Below are positions 28,171-38,211 of a stretch of 64,000 nt of DNA, piece after piece; the first letter of the stretch is position 1; every line of letters begins with the position of its first letter. Under the pieces are notes generated by a model. It saw only the letters and a program-made list of their open reading frames with translations, was not told the origin of the DNA and did no database searches. Source of the stretch: Paenibacillus sp. FSL K6-3182 (lineage in GTDB: Bacteria; Bacillota; Bacilli; Paenibacillales; Paenibacillaceae); contig NZ_CP150265.1 in NCBI RefSeq assembly GCF_037976325.1, forward strand, positions 5,017,501 through 5,081,500, in the 5' to 3' direction. The position numbers and the translations under genes are program-made.

Positions 28171-30570
28171 CTATTTTACTACTTCTTCCCGTTCTCCCCA
28201 AGTCGTCACTCTGACGCTAACTAGAGGCTTCGGATCGCCTTCGAATTTACAACTGAATGATAGCGGCTGTCCACCCGTTCTTACGATTGGCGCATCGGCG
28301 GAAGCATGAATGGTTCTTAGCAGATTCCAGTTCTGATCATAAACTTTACCGATTCTGTCACCTTCACAAACGAGATATTGGTTCACGAAAACTTCTGTAT
28401 CAAACGTCATATAAACACCATTCGTATAAAAAGTTGGACGTTTAATCGAAGCATCATCGTTACCATATGAAGGAATGACACGCAGCGTAAATTTTAGCGG
28501 TTGATCCGCATAACGGTTGAAATACGTCCAATCTGCTCCCCCTGGCTGGCCTGGCTGCAGCTCCGCCGGGTTGCATACGAGCGGTTTTGAGATATGGACA
28601 GGGTATAAATTCCACTTCCCTTCACTTGAGGCTTCCAAATGCCAGTCGCTTTTCGGATCCTTCAACCGTTCCCGTTGTTCGGATGTGAAGGCGCCGACTT
28701 GTCTTGCTGTCTCCCACTCGCGCACGGATGTAAATACCGACTCGATGTTACCGTTACGACCAAGCACCTGCATATCGGCAACTAAAGCAAAACCAGCGTT
28801 GAAACCTGCCGCTTTCGATAATACCCACTCTATTTCATCAGGTGACGTCGCTTCGAACTGATCGGAAGCAGAACGAACAAGAAACCATCCAAGCATTGAC
28901 GGAATGAAGTTACGGGCAAAATACCGCTGGTTGGTAAGCCGCCATTCAAGCTGCCCTTCACGTGTTGCAGCACCCCAAGGCTCGCCCCAATTGAACCTTG
29001 TGAATACATGCCACAAATAGTTCGGAACGACAATGCTAGCATCGTTAATAACTTCTTCTCCCCAGCCGTCATAACACATTTTCACAAAACGATTCACTCC
29101 GTACCCGTCATGACCTGTTGCATAGCAGCCTTCCAAACCATCAAATGATATTTGCTTCAAGCCTGTTTTCATAAATAGATCGTTGATGCGAACGCAATAT
29201 TCGTCCTGCAGCTCAATGTTCGGGAAAAATACATCGTAAGGGTGATCCCATAGTCGACCTATAAGCGTACCACTTTCATGCGTCGCGATGGTTGTTCCAT
29301 TTGCTCCACGCTTAACGCCTGTAATCTTCCACGGCGCGCTTTCTGTAACTCCATCATATTCGATTTGTTCACTTCCGATTTGTGCTGTATGCCGGAACAA
29401 ATGTAGTTGAAACGGCGCGGGATCATCAATCTCGATACAATCTGCTTCTAAGTCGACCATTGCAACTAATCGCGACATACCTGCCATTTGCAGCCTTTCA
29501 TCCGGCACTGGCGTTACATAGGAATCATTTAATGTCGTAAAGTTGGATAGTGTATGCACGCCGACATGAACACCCTCACCTTCTGCCATTGCCACAGAAG
29601 ACTTTAAACCCTCATCCCCATTCGGGAAGCTTTTTGGCTTCAGAGCGAAATGTCCCCAATTGATGAAAGGATCGGGATGATACACGTATTTGAGACCAGC
29701 CATTTTCGTAAAACGTATGGCTTCGGACATTGTAGATTCAGAGAAATCTGTAATCAGGTAGGATTGGTTTGCCATAGGCGATATTTTACCCCAGACCCCT
29801 TCGATCATAGGATGAGGCAGCCCTTCTCCAATCTCAATCGCTTCAATCGTCTCAAGCACATGCTGTAACTCACAACCGAACAAAGCAATACTTGTTCCAA
29901 CGATTGATGCGTCGTCCCCACTTATGGGCGCTACTTGAACAAGCGGTAAGTTCCATGCCGGACGACGAAAGCTCTTCAACCGATTTCTAGCAAATGCCTG
30001 CAGCAGGCTTCCTTCGCTTGTCGGCCATGCTGCGCAAACATCATACTCGAATTTACTATCGGATATTTGCTGACTGTCAGGATCCGGCTTTACGTTCCCG
30101 TTGTCCGAATAACTTTGCTGCACATTTTCCAATCGATCAAGCTCGATCGGCCACCCCCCAACAGTCTTGATATTCAATGCCTGAAGGCCGATTGCGAATT
30201 GTCCATTATGAACGACACCAACCGATTCACCGATTGAACCGGCAACCGTTGTCATATACGGTCCCCATATGACACCATCCACATCGGCGCCTTCAATACG
30301 CTGAATCTCAAATGTCGCATACTGCGATTTTTCTACTATTAATACATCGACCACAGCACCGCTATCTGCAAATTCAAATGTTATTAGCCCCAGTACCGCA
30401 TTCAAGGATGCCTGCGAAGGCACTTCCATTCGACCATCGATGACAATGCGTATAAGCACAGTAGTTTGCGAAGTTGATGCATACGCGTGATCCCTACTAT
30501 CGTTCATAGCTGTGATTTGACCTTTTTCGTTCAACTGCAATTTTAAGGCTCCAGCGTTTATGGTATACAT
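28171..30570 (-). CDS. Unrecognised large carbohydrate-locus protein, putative TIM-barrel glycosidase
   Basis: 799 residues, no signal peptide or membrane segment. I do not recognise a named family. The N-terminal ~230 residues look like a beta-sandwich; the middle has barrel-like strand motifs (TKMAGLKYVYHPDPFINWGH, FPNGDEGLKSSV, VGVHTLSNFTTLND, QISFDGLEG with an acidic pair at a strand end); the C-terminus (about 650-799) is again beta-rich. This two-part plan resembles GH36/GH31-like clans, but no catalytic signature can be assigned. It ends an operon with two permeases and a binding protein, so a cytoplasmic enzyme acting on the imported sugar is likely (inference). An upstream ATG at 30594 has no RBS; the ATG at 30570 has GGGAGA about 10 bases before it. 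Confidence 0.75.
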   Translation of the reverse strand: MYTINAGALKLQLNEKGQITAMNDSRDHAYASTSQTTVLIRIVIDGRMEVPSQASLNAVLGLITFEFADSGAVVDVLIVEKSQYATFEIQRIEGADVDGVIWGPYMTTVAGSIGESVGVVHNGQFAIGLQALNIKTVGGWPIELDRLENVQQSYSDNGNVKPDPDSQQISDSKFEYDVCAAWPTSEGSLLQAFARNRLKSFRRPAWNLPLVQVAPISGDDASIVGTSIALFGCELQHVLETIEAIEIGEGLPHPMIEGVWGKISPMANQSYLITDFSESTMSEAIRFTKMAGLKYVYHPDPFINWGHFALKPKSFPNGDEGLKSSVAMAEGEGVHVGVHTLSNFTTLNDSYVTPVPDERLQMAGMSRLVAMVDLEADCIEIDDPAPFQLHLFRHTAQIGSEQIEYDGVTESAPWKITGVKRGANGTTIATHESGTLIGRLWDHPYDVFFPNIELQDEYCVRINDLFMKTGLKQISFDGLEGCYATGHDGYGVNRFVKMCYDGWGEEVINDASIVVPNYLWHVFTRFNWGEPWGAATREGQLEWRLTNQRYFARNFIPSMLGWFLVRSASDQFEATSPDEIEWVLSKAAGFNAGFALVADMQVLGRNGNIESVFTSVREWETARQVGAFTSEQRERLKDPKSDWHLEASSEGKWNLYPVHISKPLVCNPAELQPGQPGGADWTYFNRYADQPLKFTLRVIPSYGNDDASIKRPTFYTNGVYMTFDTEVFVNQYLVCEGDRIGKVYDQNWNLLRTIHASADAPIVRTGGQPLSFSCKFEGDPKPLVSVRVTTWGEREEVVK

Positions 30571-30645
30571 AGTTCTCTTATCTCCCTGCTGCATAATTTT
30601 TCATTTAAGCGCATCCTTAGATCGATACCTAGCTTTTCAAAATAA

Positions 30646-32253
30646 TTATGATTTTAAATTGTCGTCATATACTTGTTGCGCTTCGTTTAACACATCATCG
30701 CCGCCCATCTTTTTCCATTCAGCTACAAAACTATCGAATTCGCTCAGCGGTTTGCGACCCGTAATAAAATCTATAAAATTTTGCAGTGTATACTGTTTCA
30801 ACTTATCTTGCGTTTCATTGTAGATGGGCTTGTTGAATGGTGCTAGAATATCAATATTTCTCGTTCCCTTGGCACGTGTATCCTTCGCAAGCTGACGCAG
30901 ACTTTCTTCAGATGTATATGACGTTTGAAATTCGTAGTCATTGAACGAGCCTGCCATCGAGTAACCGCCAAGCCCTATTTTTTTGCGTTCTTTCTCGTCT
31001 GTATATGGAGCGATGAATTCAACCGTTCCTTTGTCGCTCTTATTCCAATGGACACCTTTCTCTCCAAAGTTCATTTTTTCATAAATTTCCGGATCAAATT
31101 GGCTAGCTTCGAAAATTTGCATGTATTTAATCAGTTTATCCTGGTCTTTTTCTAAATGCTTACCGAACATAACACCCGATGCAAAGGCTGGGTTGTACTG
31201 TGATATGCCGTATTTCCCATCGGGTCCCTTAATTCCGCCTTCAATTGCAAAATTAAAGCCCGGGTACTTCTTAGCCAGCTTGTCATACCACTGTTCCCCA
31301 CCAAGGAATGCGTTGCCCGGCAAGAACGCCCACCAATAATATTCAATCGCTCCTATTTTGTCCGTAAGCACTTTGTCTTCAACATTATTACCTTTATTAA
31401 CGACAAATTCGGGATCAATCAATTCATTTTTATACCAACGATTCAGAACTTCAAGCGCTTGCTTCGCGCCTGGTTCAATTTCTCCGCGGACGATTACTCC
31501 ATCTTTCTCACGGAATATATTAGGATAAGCATCATAAGCGCCAAACACGGAGCTGAAAATAGATTCGATATTTTCACCTGCTGCAGTGATGCCATACGTA
31601 TCTTTTTTACCATTACCGTCAGGATCCTCGTTCCGGAATTTCGTCAATGCAGCTTCCATCTCATCAAGCGTTTCCGGTGTTTTTGTTATGCCTACTTTTT
31701 TCAACCAATCTTCACGAAAACCAAGCTGTATACCATCGATACCAATATCCCAGATGACCGGTAATCCATAGATTTTCCCATCTCTTCTTATATACTTAAA
31801 TGGATCTTCCCCAAGGTAACGTTTGAGCCATTCCGTATATTTCGGCATATTTTGTTCAATTAATTGTTGCGGAATTTCAGCGGCAACATCCTGTTGGAGA
31901 AATTTATCGTAATCCGTAAACGATGGCTCTTTCCACCAATCTGGAATTTCACCAGAGGATATAAGAAGGTTCAGTTTTTCTTTCATCGCTTCCCTGGTTG
32001 ATGCAATACTTTCCAAATCGACGTTGTACTTCTCTTTCAGTGCATTTAATCCGACAGAGTCTGTCGTTTGATTCTCATCTAAATTCCAAAACATCAATTT
32101 CATTTTTTTATTCGTCGCTTCTCCACCGACTGCCGATTGTTTATTCCCATTATCAGTCTGATTACCCGAGGAATCATTTTTGCCGCATCCCGCCATGATC
32201 GACATCAGCATGACTGTGGATAGCCCTCCTAGCAATATACGCTTTTTCATCAT
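30646..32253 (-). CDS. Carbohydrate ABC transporter substrate-binding lipoprotein
   Basis: 535-residue exported lipoprotein: signal ending MLMSIMAGCGKN (lipobox AGC), a Ser/Gly/Asn linker, then a large type of family-1 SBP as in LipO/YtcQ proteins (GIDGIQLGFREDWLKKVG, DPDGNGKKDTYGI). It follows its two permease genes by 45 bp and precedes the putative glycosidase. It binds the oligosaccharide for import; the ligand is unknown. Confidence 0.92.
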   Translation of the reverse strand: MMKKRILLGGLSTVMLMSIMAGCGKNDSSGNQTDNGNKQSAVGGEATNKKMKLMFWNLDENQTTDSVGLNALKEKYNVDLESIASTREAMKEKLNLLISSGEIPDWWKEPSFTDYDKFLQQDVAAEIPQQLIEQNMPKYTEWLKRYLGEDPFKYIRRDGKIYGLPVIWDIGIDGIQLGFREDWLKKVGITKTPETLDEMEAALTKFRNEDPDGNGKKDTYGITAAGENIESIFSSVFGAYDAYPNIFREKDGVIVRGEIEPGAKQALEVLNRWYKNELIDPEFVVNKGNNVEDKVLTDKIGAIEYYWWAFLPGNAFLGGEQWYDKLAKKYPGFNFAIEGGIKGPDGKYGISQYNPAFASGVMFGKHLEKDQDKLIKYMQIFEASQFDPEIYEKMNFGEKGVHWNKSDKGTVEFIAPYTDEKERKKIGLGGYSMAGSFNDYEFQTSYTSEESLRQLAKDTRAKGTRNIDILAPFNKPIYNETQDKLKQYTLQNFIDFITGRKPLSEFDSFVAEWKKMGGDDVLNEAQQVYDDNLKS

Positions 32254-32298
32254 TTCAACCAGCCCTCTCTGTTTATGAAATATTATCTATTAGGGGGG

Positions 32299-33195
32299 TT
32301 ACCCTTTAATAGCACCAATCATAACGCCTTTGACAAAATACTTCTGGATAAATGGATATACGACCAGCATTGGAATGATCGAGAACATGACAACCGTGGC
32401 TTGCAGCTGTCTTCCCGAAAACTCTGTTGTTTTACCGATATTTTGAATGACGCTGTTAATATCCGCCATGTTGTTCTGGATAATAATTTTGCGTAAAACA
32501 ATCTGCAGTACTTGCTTATTAGGATCTGAAATGTAGATCATGCTGTCAAACCATGCATTCCAGTGGCCCACACCTACCCATAATGCAATCGTAGCCAGCA
32601 CTGGCTTCGATAATGGAATGACGATCTGAGTAAATATCCGCAAGTAACCTGCACCATCCACACGTGCCGATTCTTCCAGTTCTTCCGGAATCGAACGAAA
32701 AAAATTTCGCATAATCAACACGTTAAACGCACCAATCATACCTGGAATAACAAGAGACCAAATCGTATCAAGCATATTCAGCTCCTTAATAAGCAGATAC
32801 GAAGGAATCGTCCCCCCAGCAAACAACATCGTGAACAAAATCATGCTTGTAAACGATCGGTTGAAGGGAAGGTCTTTTTTTGCTAATGGATAGGCGGTTA
32901 TGGCTGTGAAAAATATAGATAATATAACACCCAGCGCGGTTCGAATAATCGTATTCCAGTATCCCGTCCATAGCGCATCGAACTTAAAGGCCAGCTTGTA
33001 GCTCTCGAATGTGAGCTGTGTCGGCAACCATATGAAGCCTGATGAATAGGCAGCACTATCTGCTCCTGCGCCATCTAAAGAAATCACGACCTGCGTCCAA
33101 AAGGGATACAATGTGATAAAGATAATACCTGCCAGAATGAGATACAAAAAGACGTCGACTATTTTGTCTGCCGCTGATTTTTTTATGTTAATCAT
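32299..33195 (-). CDS. Sugar ABC transporter permease (LplC/YtcP type)
   Basis: 298-residue membrane protein, six hydrophobic segments, EAA loop EESARVDGAGYLRIFTQIVIPL and the usual ending YFVKGVMIGAIKG. RBS GAGGGAG. Second permease of the importer, 30 bp after the first. Confidence 0.93.
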   Translation of the reverse strand: MINIKKSAADKIVDVFLYLILAGIIFITLYPFWTQVVISLDGAGADSAAYSSGFIWLPTQLTFESYKLAFKFDALWTGYWNTIIRTALGVILSIFFTAITAYPLAKKDLPFNRSFTSMILFTMLFAGGTIPSYLLIKELNMLDTIWSLVIPGMIGAFNVLIMRNFFRSIPEELEESARVDGAGYLRIFTQIVIPLSKPVLATIALWVGVGHWNAWFDSMIYISDPNKQVLQIVLRKIIIQNNMADINSVIQNIGKTTEFSGRQLQATVVMFSIIPMLVVYPFIQKYFVKGVMIGAIKG

Positions 33196-33225
33196 CGTTC
33201 TCGCTCCCTCGTCTAATTAAGAAAA

Positions 33226-34176
33226 TTACCATATGGCATGCTCCTTGCCGCCGATCCATTTCACTATCTTATTTACGATAACGATCAGGATCAAAGCAAC
33301 CACGGATTTGAACAATCCAACGGCCGTCGCGTAGCTATAGTTCATCTCAATTAAACCTTTACGATACACATAAGTATCGATTATGTCTGAAACGTTATAC
33401 ACTTTGACATTATACATATTGAATATTTGATCAAAACCCGCATCCAAAATACCGGACATTGATAGAATAAGCATAATGGCTATAACGGGCGCAAGCATCG
33501 GTATAGATATATAAACCATCCGTTTAAACCGACCAGCTCCGTCGAGTACAGCCGCTTCGTACAACTGCGGATCGATACTCGAAATGGCTGCGAAATAGAT
33601 AATTGAACCCCAACCGAAGCCTTGAAAAATACTCGTCGCCACAAGTATAGTGCGGAAGTAGCGATCATCTGCCAAGAATAACATCGGATCGCCGCCTAAT
33701 AGTTTTACAATGCCATTGATAGGACCGTCCAAGGAAAACAACGTAAAGAATATCCCAGCCATGACAACCCATGATATAAAATGAGGTAAATAGGATACAG
33801 TCTGAGCTAACCTCTTGAATTTCATATTTGAAATCTCACTCAATAACAATGCAAAAATAATGGGTACCGGGAAACCAAACACCAGCTTGCTTAAACTGAT
33901 AATTAGTGTATTTTTCAACACAGTGTAGAAATACGTGTCGTTCATGATCTTTTCGAAATGATGAAGTCCAGCCCATGGACTTCCGATGATGCCCTGTGTA
34001 ATTTTAAAATCTTTGAATGCCAACAATACGCCGTACATGGGGAGATAATGAAATAAAATGTAATAGACAACTGCCGGAATCATCATAATCAGCAGCACAC
34101 GGTATTGTTTATATTTTTTTATCTTCTCCCTCCTCAGCACCTGTTTCGTGCTAATTGCCCTAATCGTATCGCTCAT
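33226..34176 (-). CDS. Sugar ABC transporter permease (LplB/YteP type)
   Basis: 316-residue membrane protein; family motifs YYILFHYLPMYGVLLAFKDF and the EAA loop YEAAVLDGAGRFKRMVYISIP. First gene after the YesN/YesM pair and a terminator, so it has its own promoter; RBS AAAAGGAGG is directly followed upstream by a perfect cre box. No ATPase gene is nearby. Confidence 0.93.
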   Translation of the reverse strand: MSDTIRAISTKQVLRREKIKKYKQYRVLLIMMIPAVVYYILFHYLPMYGVLLAFKDFKITQGIIGSPWAGLHHFEKIMNDTYFYTVLKNTLIISLSKLVFGFPVPIIFALLLSEISNMKFKRLAQTVSYLPHFISWVVMAGIFFTLFSLDGPINGIVKLLGGDPMLFLADDRYFRTILVATSIFQGFGWGSIIYFAAISSIDPQLYEAAVLDGAGRFKRMVYISIPMLAPVIAIMLILSMSGILDAGFDQIFNMYNVKVYNVSDIIDTYVYRKGLIEMNYSYATAVGLFKSVVALILIVIVNKIVKWIGGKEHAIW

Positions 34177-34194
34177 TGCTTTATTTCCTCCTTT

Positions 34195-34210
34195 TTGTAA
34201 GCGGTTCCAT
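34195..34210. promoter_or_regulatory. cre box (CcpA site), full match to consensus
   Basis: TTGTAAGCGGTTCCAT fits WTGNAANCGNWWNCAW on both strands. It touches the RBS of the first permease gene, so CcpA would act as a roadblock or overlap the initially transcribed region. Confidence 0.8.
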
Positions 34211-34291
34211 TGTGCTAAAGAGAATATAACATAGGAAACTTATTTAATAATTATCAAATATTTTAGAAATGATGCAGTTTATTACGGAGTT

Positions 34292-34321
34292 AAAAAAACC
34301 CGTCCGGCTAGCCGGCGGGCA
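34292..34321 (-). terminator. Rho-independent terminator after the histidine kinase gene
   Basis: GC-rich stem CCCG(T)CCGG/CCGGCGGG with one bulged base, followed by U7 on the minus strand. It separates the regulator pair from the transporter operon. Confidence 0.85.
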
Positions 34322-34347
34322 AAGTTGAATTTGGGAGATTAAGTTGT

Positions 34348-36060
34348 TTATACTGTGGAACTATACAAGCTTTGTGGAATAACGATAGTCATAACTGTAC
34401 CATAGCCAAGTCGACTTTGGATGGAGATGCCGTATTTAGTGCCGAACCGCAGTTGCAGACGCTCGTTGACATTTCTGAGGCCATATCCTGTCGATTGCAT
34501 CGTAAGTATCGTATCGATCGTCTCCTTCTCCATACCTGGACCGTTGTCTTCAATCGCGAAATTGATCGTCCCTTTATCAAGCCAGGCACTAACATACAGT
34601 AGACCCTTTCCATTATTTTTCTGTTTGATACCATGCTTGATCGCATTTTCTGCGAGCGGTTGAAGAATTAAATTTATTGTTGAATACTCGTTAACCTCCT
34701 CATCAATTTTATAAACCACATCGAAGCTATAATCACCCATAACCTGAATAATCTCAATATAGGATTTGATATTTTCCAATTCGTTACGCACAGTAATAAT
34801 ATTGTTGCCTTGATTAAGAGCCGTTCGATAAAATTTCGACATCGATGTAACGATATGACTAATTTCCGGCGCATCGTTTTTGAGCGCCTTCCAATTGATG
34901 AATGAGAGCGTATTGTATAGGAAGTGAGGATTGATTTGCGATTGCAGCGCTTTCAGCTCTGCCTCTTTCTGAATGATTTTACTTCGATAAGTTTCATCGA
35001 TCTGTTCATTAAGTCGATTAAGCATCTTGCCGAATCGATTAGTCAGTTCGCCGATTTCATCCCTGGCCTCACTTTGAACCTGTAAATCCAACTCCCCCCA
35101 TTCGACCCGTTTCATTATCGCATTGAGTGAGAATATCCGTTTGATAAATGTTTTGGAAAAGATCGAAATAATGATCAGCAAGCTGACAATACAAGCAAGG
35201 ATCACGATTAGCGTCGCATTAATGATTGAACCTGCGTTATGGGACACAAGTGCTGCGGGTACGAAACAATAGACCGTCCAATTAGCCTGCACGATCTTCT
35301 TCTTGACAAGAAACATTTCCGTTTGACCGATGCGTACCGTCCCCTCATTCATTTTCGTCATTTCTTTGAAGTCAAAGGCAATCAACTTTGCACTTTGATT
35401 CGCATATACGATCCGGTTATTGCCATCAGAGATAATGACAGCATACTCCTGATCTAGATCGGTAATGTTTTTGAAGAAACTATTCTCATTAATTCGCATA
35501 TAGACCATATTCGTATTAGCCTCTTTTAGAGTTTTTGGGAATTTATGAATGACAAACAGTTCGTTATCCTCATATTTCCATAGCGGTTCTATCCCCTTCA
35601 TAGCTTCGTTGTACCATGGCTTCTCATTAACCCGTTTATATGAGACTACTGAATCGCCGAATTCTGGAACAGTGCTTTGCGTGTAAAAGGTAATTTTCTC
35701 AATGTCCTTGTCAAGGTTCATCATCATGATAAAATACGGATCCAAGAAATCTTTCAAATCCCGTGAAAGATTGACTAAGTCGATATAATCGTTGGCTACA
35801 ATTTTCTGAAACATCTTAGTGAATACGATCGACCGAATCGCATGATTGTAGCGTTCAACCGAATTGTCAATACTCTGAGTAACGGTATTCACATTCTTAT
35901 CAATCCCTTGCAATGCCTGCAATTTGAGCATGTCCTTTGATTGATTGTAGGCGTATATGCCAAGCACCATAATAGGAATGATAATAACGATTAAATAAGA
36001 AAGAAATAGTTTTTGATTAAACCGTAAACGATTGAACAAACCATAGATCAGCCGTTTCAT
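34348..36060 (-). CDS. YesM-type sensor histidine kinase
   Basis: 570 residues: TM1 (about 18-40), extracellular Cache-like domain (about 41-280), TM2 (about 285-305), HAMP (about 306-360), His_kinase domain with the phospho-acceptor in LQSQINPHFLYNTLSFINW, and HATPase_c with LQPLAENAIKHGI and DNGPGM. It starts 3 bp after the stop of the YesN-type regulator, so the two form a pair. It probably senses the binding-protein-bound or free oligosaccharide imported by the adjacent system (inference). Confidence 0.94.
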   Translation of the reverse strand: MKRLIYGLFNRLRFNQKLFLSYLIVIIIPIMVLGIYAYNQSKDMLKLQALQGIDKNVNTVTQSIDNSVERYNHAIRSIVFTKMFQKIVANDYIDLVNLSRDLKDFLDPYFIMMMNLDKDIEKITFYTQSTVPEFGDSVVSYKRVNEKPWYNEAMKGIEPLWKYEDNELFVIHKFPKTLKEANTNMVYMRINENSFFKNITDLDQEYAVIISDGNNRIVYANQSAKLIAFDFKEMTKMNEGTVRIGQTEMFLVKKKIVQANWTVYCFVPAALVSHNAGSIINATLIVILACIVSLLIIISIFSKTFIKRIFSLNAIMKRVEWGELDLQVQSEARDEIGELTNRFGKMLNRLNEQIDETYRSKIIQKEAELKALQSQINPHFLYNTLSFINWKALKNDAPEISHIVTSMSKFYRTALNQGNNIITVRNELENIKSYIEIIQVMGDYSFDVVYKIDEEVNEYSTINLILQPLAENAIKHGIKQKNNGKGLLYVSAWLDKGTINFAIEDNGPGMEKETIDTILTMQSTGYGLRNVNERLQLRFGTKYGISIQSRLGYGTVMTIVIPQSLYSSTV

Positions 36061-36063
36061 CGT

Positions 36064-37617
36064 TTATGCCTCTTCTCTGTATTTGGAAGGCGTTCGGCCA
36101 AAATGATTTTTGAATAACGAGCTGAAGTAGGAGAAGTTGTTATAACCAACATCCTGGCCGATATCGATAATTTTACGATTGGTTGTTATAAGCAGTTCCT
36201 TTGCCTTTTCCATTCGGTGCACGGTCATGAACTTATTAAGACTTATCCCTTTCTGTTTCTTGAATAAATGGCTCAAATAACTAGGAGATAAATAAACCCG
36301 CTCCGACAATAATTCCAATGACAAGTCAGTCTGATATTCGTTCTCGATTATTCGGACGACTTCATCGATCGCTTTGGAGGTCGCTTCCAAATTCGTTTCG
36401 CAGAAAGACTCGTTTTCCTTTAGAATACTCAGTACTACTTTACGCAAATCGCTCAGCTTTACCGTTTTATAGATGTCCTCCAAACTATGCTTGAATCTAT
36501 CGTTATTCTTTTTTATAGAGGCATTGAATGCAGCTTTGACAATTTCGGTGCACACATATTTTACATAGATAACCGTTAAATGCTCACTGTTTTGTAGAGC
36601 ATCAAACAGTTGCTCGACATACAGTTGCGCGATATCATATCGGTTGTGCTGAATATTTTGCGTCAATTGCGTTAACACATCATTTACTGCTGCTGTCATA
36701 TCGCCCTGAGCAAATGATGTGCGGTTTGCCAGCATCACCGTACCCTCATCGAAAAAGAACTTGTTTTCCAGCATCGTTTCCATTTCATGAAATTGTTTGT
36801 GGAGCTGCTTCACATCATCCATCAATCCGCTGATCACAACACAAATATCATTATCGTACATATCCTGGAATATCCGGATCAATTGCTGGCCAAGCTCCGT
36901 TATAGCTTCCAGCGACTCGTCGGGGGCTGTTTCCAAGAACAGCAACGCTTGAAACTCATTCAAATGAATAAAATCGACGTTGCGATGAATGAGTTCGCCC
37001 AACTGCTCTTCGATATCGAGATCAAGCCGATCGAAAAAACGTTTACGAGAATCCAGCATCAGCATCCGCATGTAAGGATAATTATCGAACCTGCCGGTAG
37101 GCACCTTCAGATCTCGTTTGTCATCCGCCTCCTCTGCCTTGCTGAGTATAATATCGGTAAGCTGCTTCTGCTTTTCGTATCTGACTTCCTTCAAATAGGC
37201 AGCTTCTAGTTTTTCCTGCTGAACCTTCAATTTCAACGCTTCCTCGCACAGTTCGATGACCTCGGTCATATTTTTAATAAATTCGCTAACCTGCACAGGT
37301 TTTAATATATAATGGATTGCCTTCAGATCGATTGCCTTCTGTGCATACTCGAACTCACCATAGGCGCTCATAAACATCGTTTTGATAGGCTTACCTAGTT
37401 CACGAACCTTCTCAGCTAGCTGTAATCCGTCCATGCCGTTCATCCGGATATCGGTGAGCAAGATGTCAATATCATGGCTTTCGATATACAAGAGAGCGCT
37501 TTCACCACTGTCAGCTTCAAAGATCTCCAAATGCAGACCGTATTTATCAACGAGAAACCTAACGCCGTCCCGTTCGAACTTGTCATCATCAACAACAAGC
37601 ATTTTTAACAAGTACAT
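36064..37617 (-). CDS. YesN-type response regulator, receiver plus AraC HTH
   Basis: 517 residues: receiver (about 1-120) with DDD at 10-12, phospho-acceptor Asp56 in ILLTDIRMNGMDG and Lys in LKPV; a long helical middle region; C-terminal AraC HTH (about 415-515; LSERVYLSPSYLSHLFKKQK, QDVGYNNFSYFSSLFKNHFG). A GTG at 37623 could also be used; the ATG at 37617 (MYLLKMLVVDDD) is preferred. Neither has a strong RBS. Partner of the downstream YesM-type kinase and probable activator of the neighbouring sugar operon. Confidence 0.92.
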   Translation of the reverse strand: MYLLKMLVVDDDKFERDGVRFLVDKYGLHLEIFEADSGESALLYIESHDIDILLTDIRMNGMDGLQLAEKVRELGKPIKTMFMSAYGEFEYAQKAIDLKAIHYILKPVQVSEFIKNMTEVIELCEEALKLKVQQEKLEAAYLKEVRYEKQKQLTDIILSKAEEADDKRDLKVPTGRFDNYPYMRMLMLDSRKRFFDRLDLDIEEQLGELIHRNVDFIHLNEFQALLFLETAPDESLEAITELGQQLIRIFQDMYDNDICVVISGLMDDVKQLHKQFHEMETMLENKFFFDEGTVMLANRTSFAQGDMTAAVNDVLTQLTQNIQHNRYDIAQLYVEQLFDALQNSEHLTVIYVKYVCTEIVKAAFNASIKKNNDRFKHSLEDIYKTVKLSDLRKVVLSILKENESFCETNLEATSKAIDEVVRIIENEYQTDLSLELLSERVYLSPSYLSHLFKKQKGISLNKFMTVHRMEKAKELLITTNRKIIDIGQDVGYNNFSYFSSLFKNHFGRTPSKYREEA

Positions 37618-37623
37618 CACCAC

Positions 37624-38211
37624 ATTTCGCCAGAAATATTTTCAATGGGAGTTTACCACTAACTTAAGCTATTCATATACCAATACAGTACTATACTTTC
37701 CAGTTCATTAACAAACACATCTTTACCAACCAGATACCCGACAAAGGTAACTGGTACGATAACACCTTTTCCAGTGCATCTTTGGCACAATGAAATCTGA
37801 ATTTCTTTATATAAATGAATTTGAAAGTAATGAACATTTTAATTATGAACTATCAAAATATATCGATTACTACAATAACAAGCGTATTAAGACAAAATTA
37901 AAAGGAATGAGTCCGGTACTGTACCGGACTCATTCCCAGAAAATCGCCTAATAAAATAACCTGTCTCACTTTATGGGGTCACTTTAATACCTCTACTCAG
38001 CTTTTTAATTATCGTTTCATTCCTTAATGCTTAATCCTAAAGAATTATGCAAAAACAATAATGCTAATGCATTCCTAGCTTCACATGATTAAAGAGTCAG
38101 CCTCCGAATAAAGCCAAACAAGCTGACGCCGTTAAAATACCGGAGCCAGCTTTCAGCACATTGCGCTTTTCAATTATCTTTTATCTGCGGCCTTGTCCCC
38201 TCCCTACCTAT
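37624..38211. other. Gene-free region: YesN promoter side, large palindrome, decayed-operon trailer
   Basis: 588 bp without a credible gene. The right third holds the 33-base palindrome at 37904-37936. The left part is presumably the promoter of the YesN-type gene. No cre match or repeat was seen. Confidence 0.5.
37904..37936 (-). terminator. 16-bp perfect palindrome, probable terminator of the decayed operon
   Basis: GGAATGAGTCCGGTAC, one central base, then its exact reverse complement. The minus strand continues TTTTAATTTTG, a U-rich tail, so it fits a terminator for the leftward GH3/GPH operon 276 bp away. The opposite side has no U run. Confidence 0.6.
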
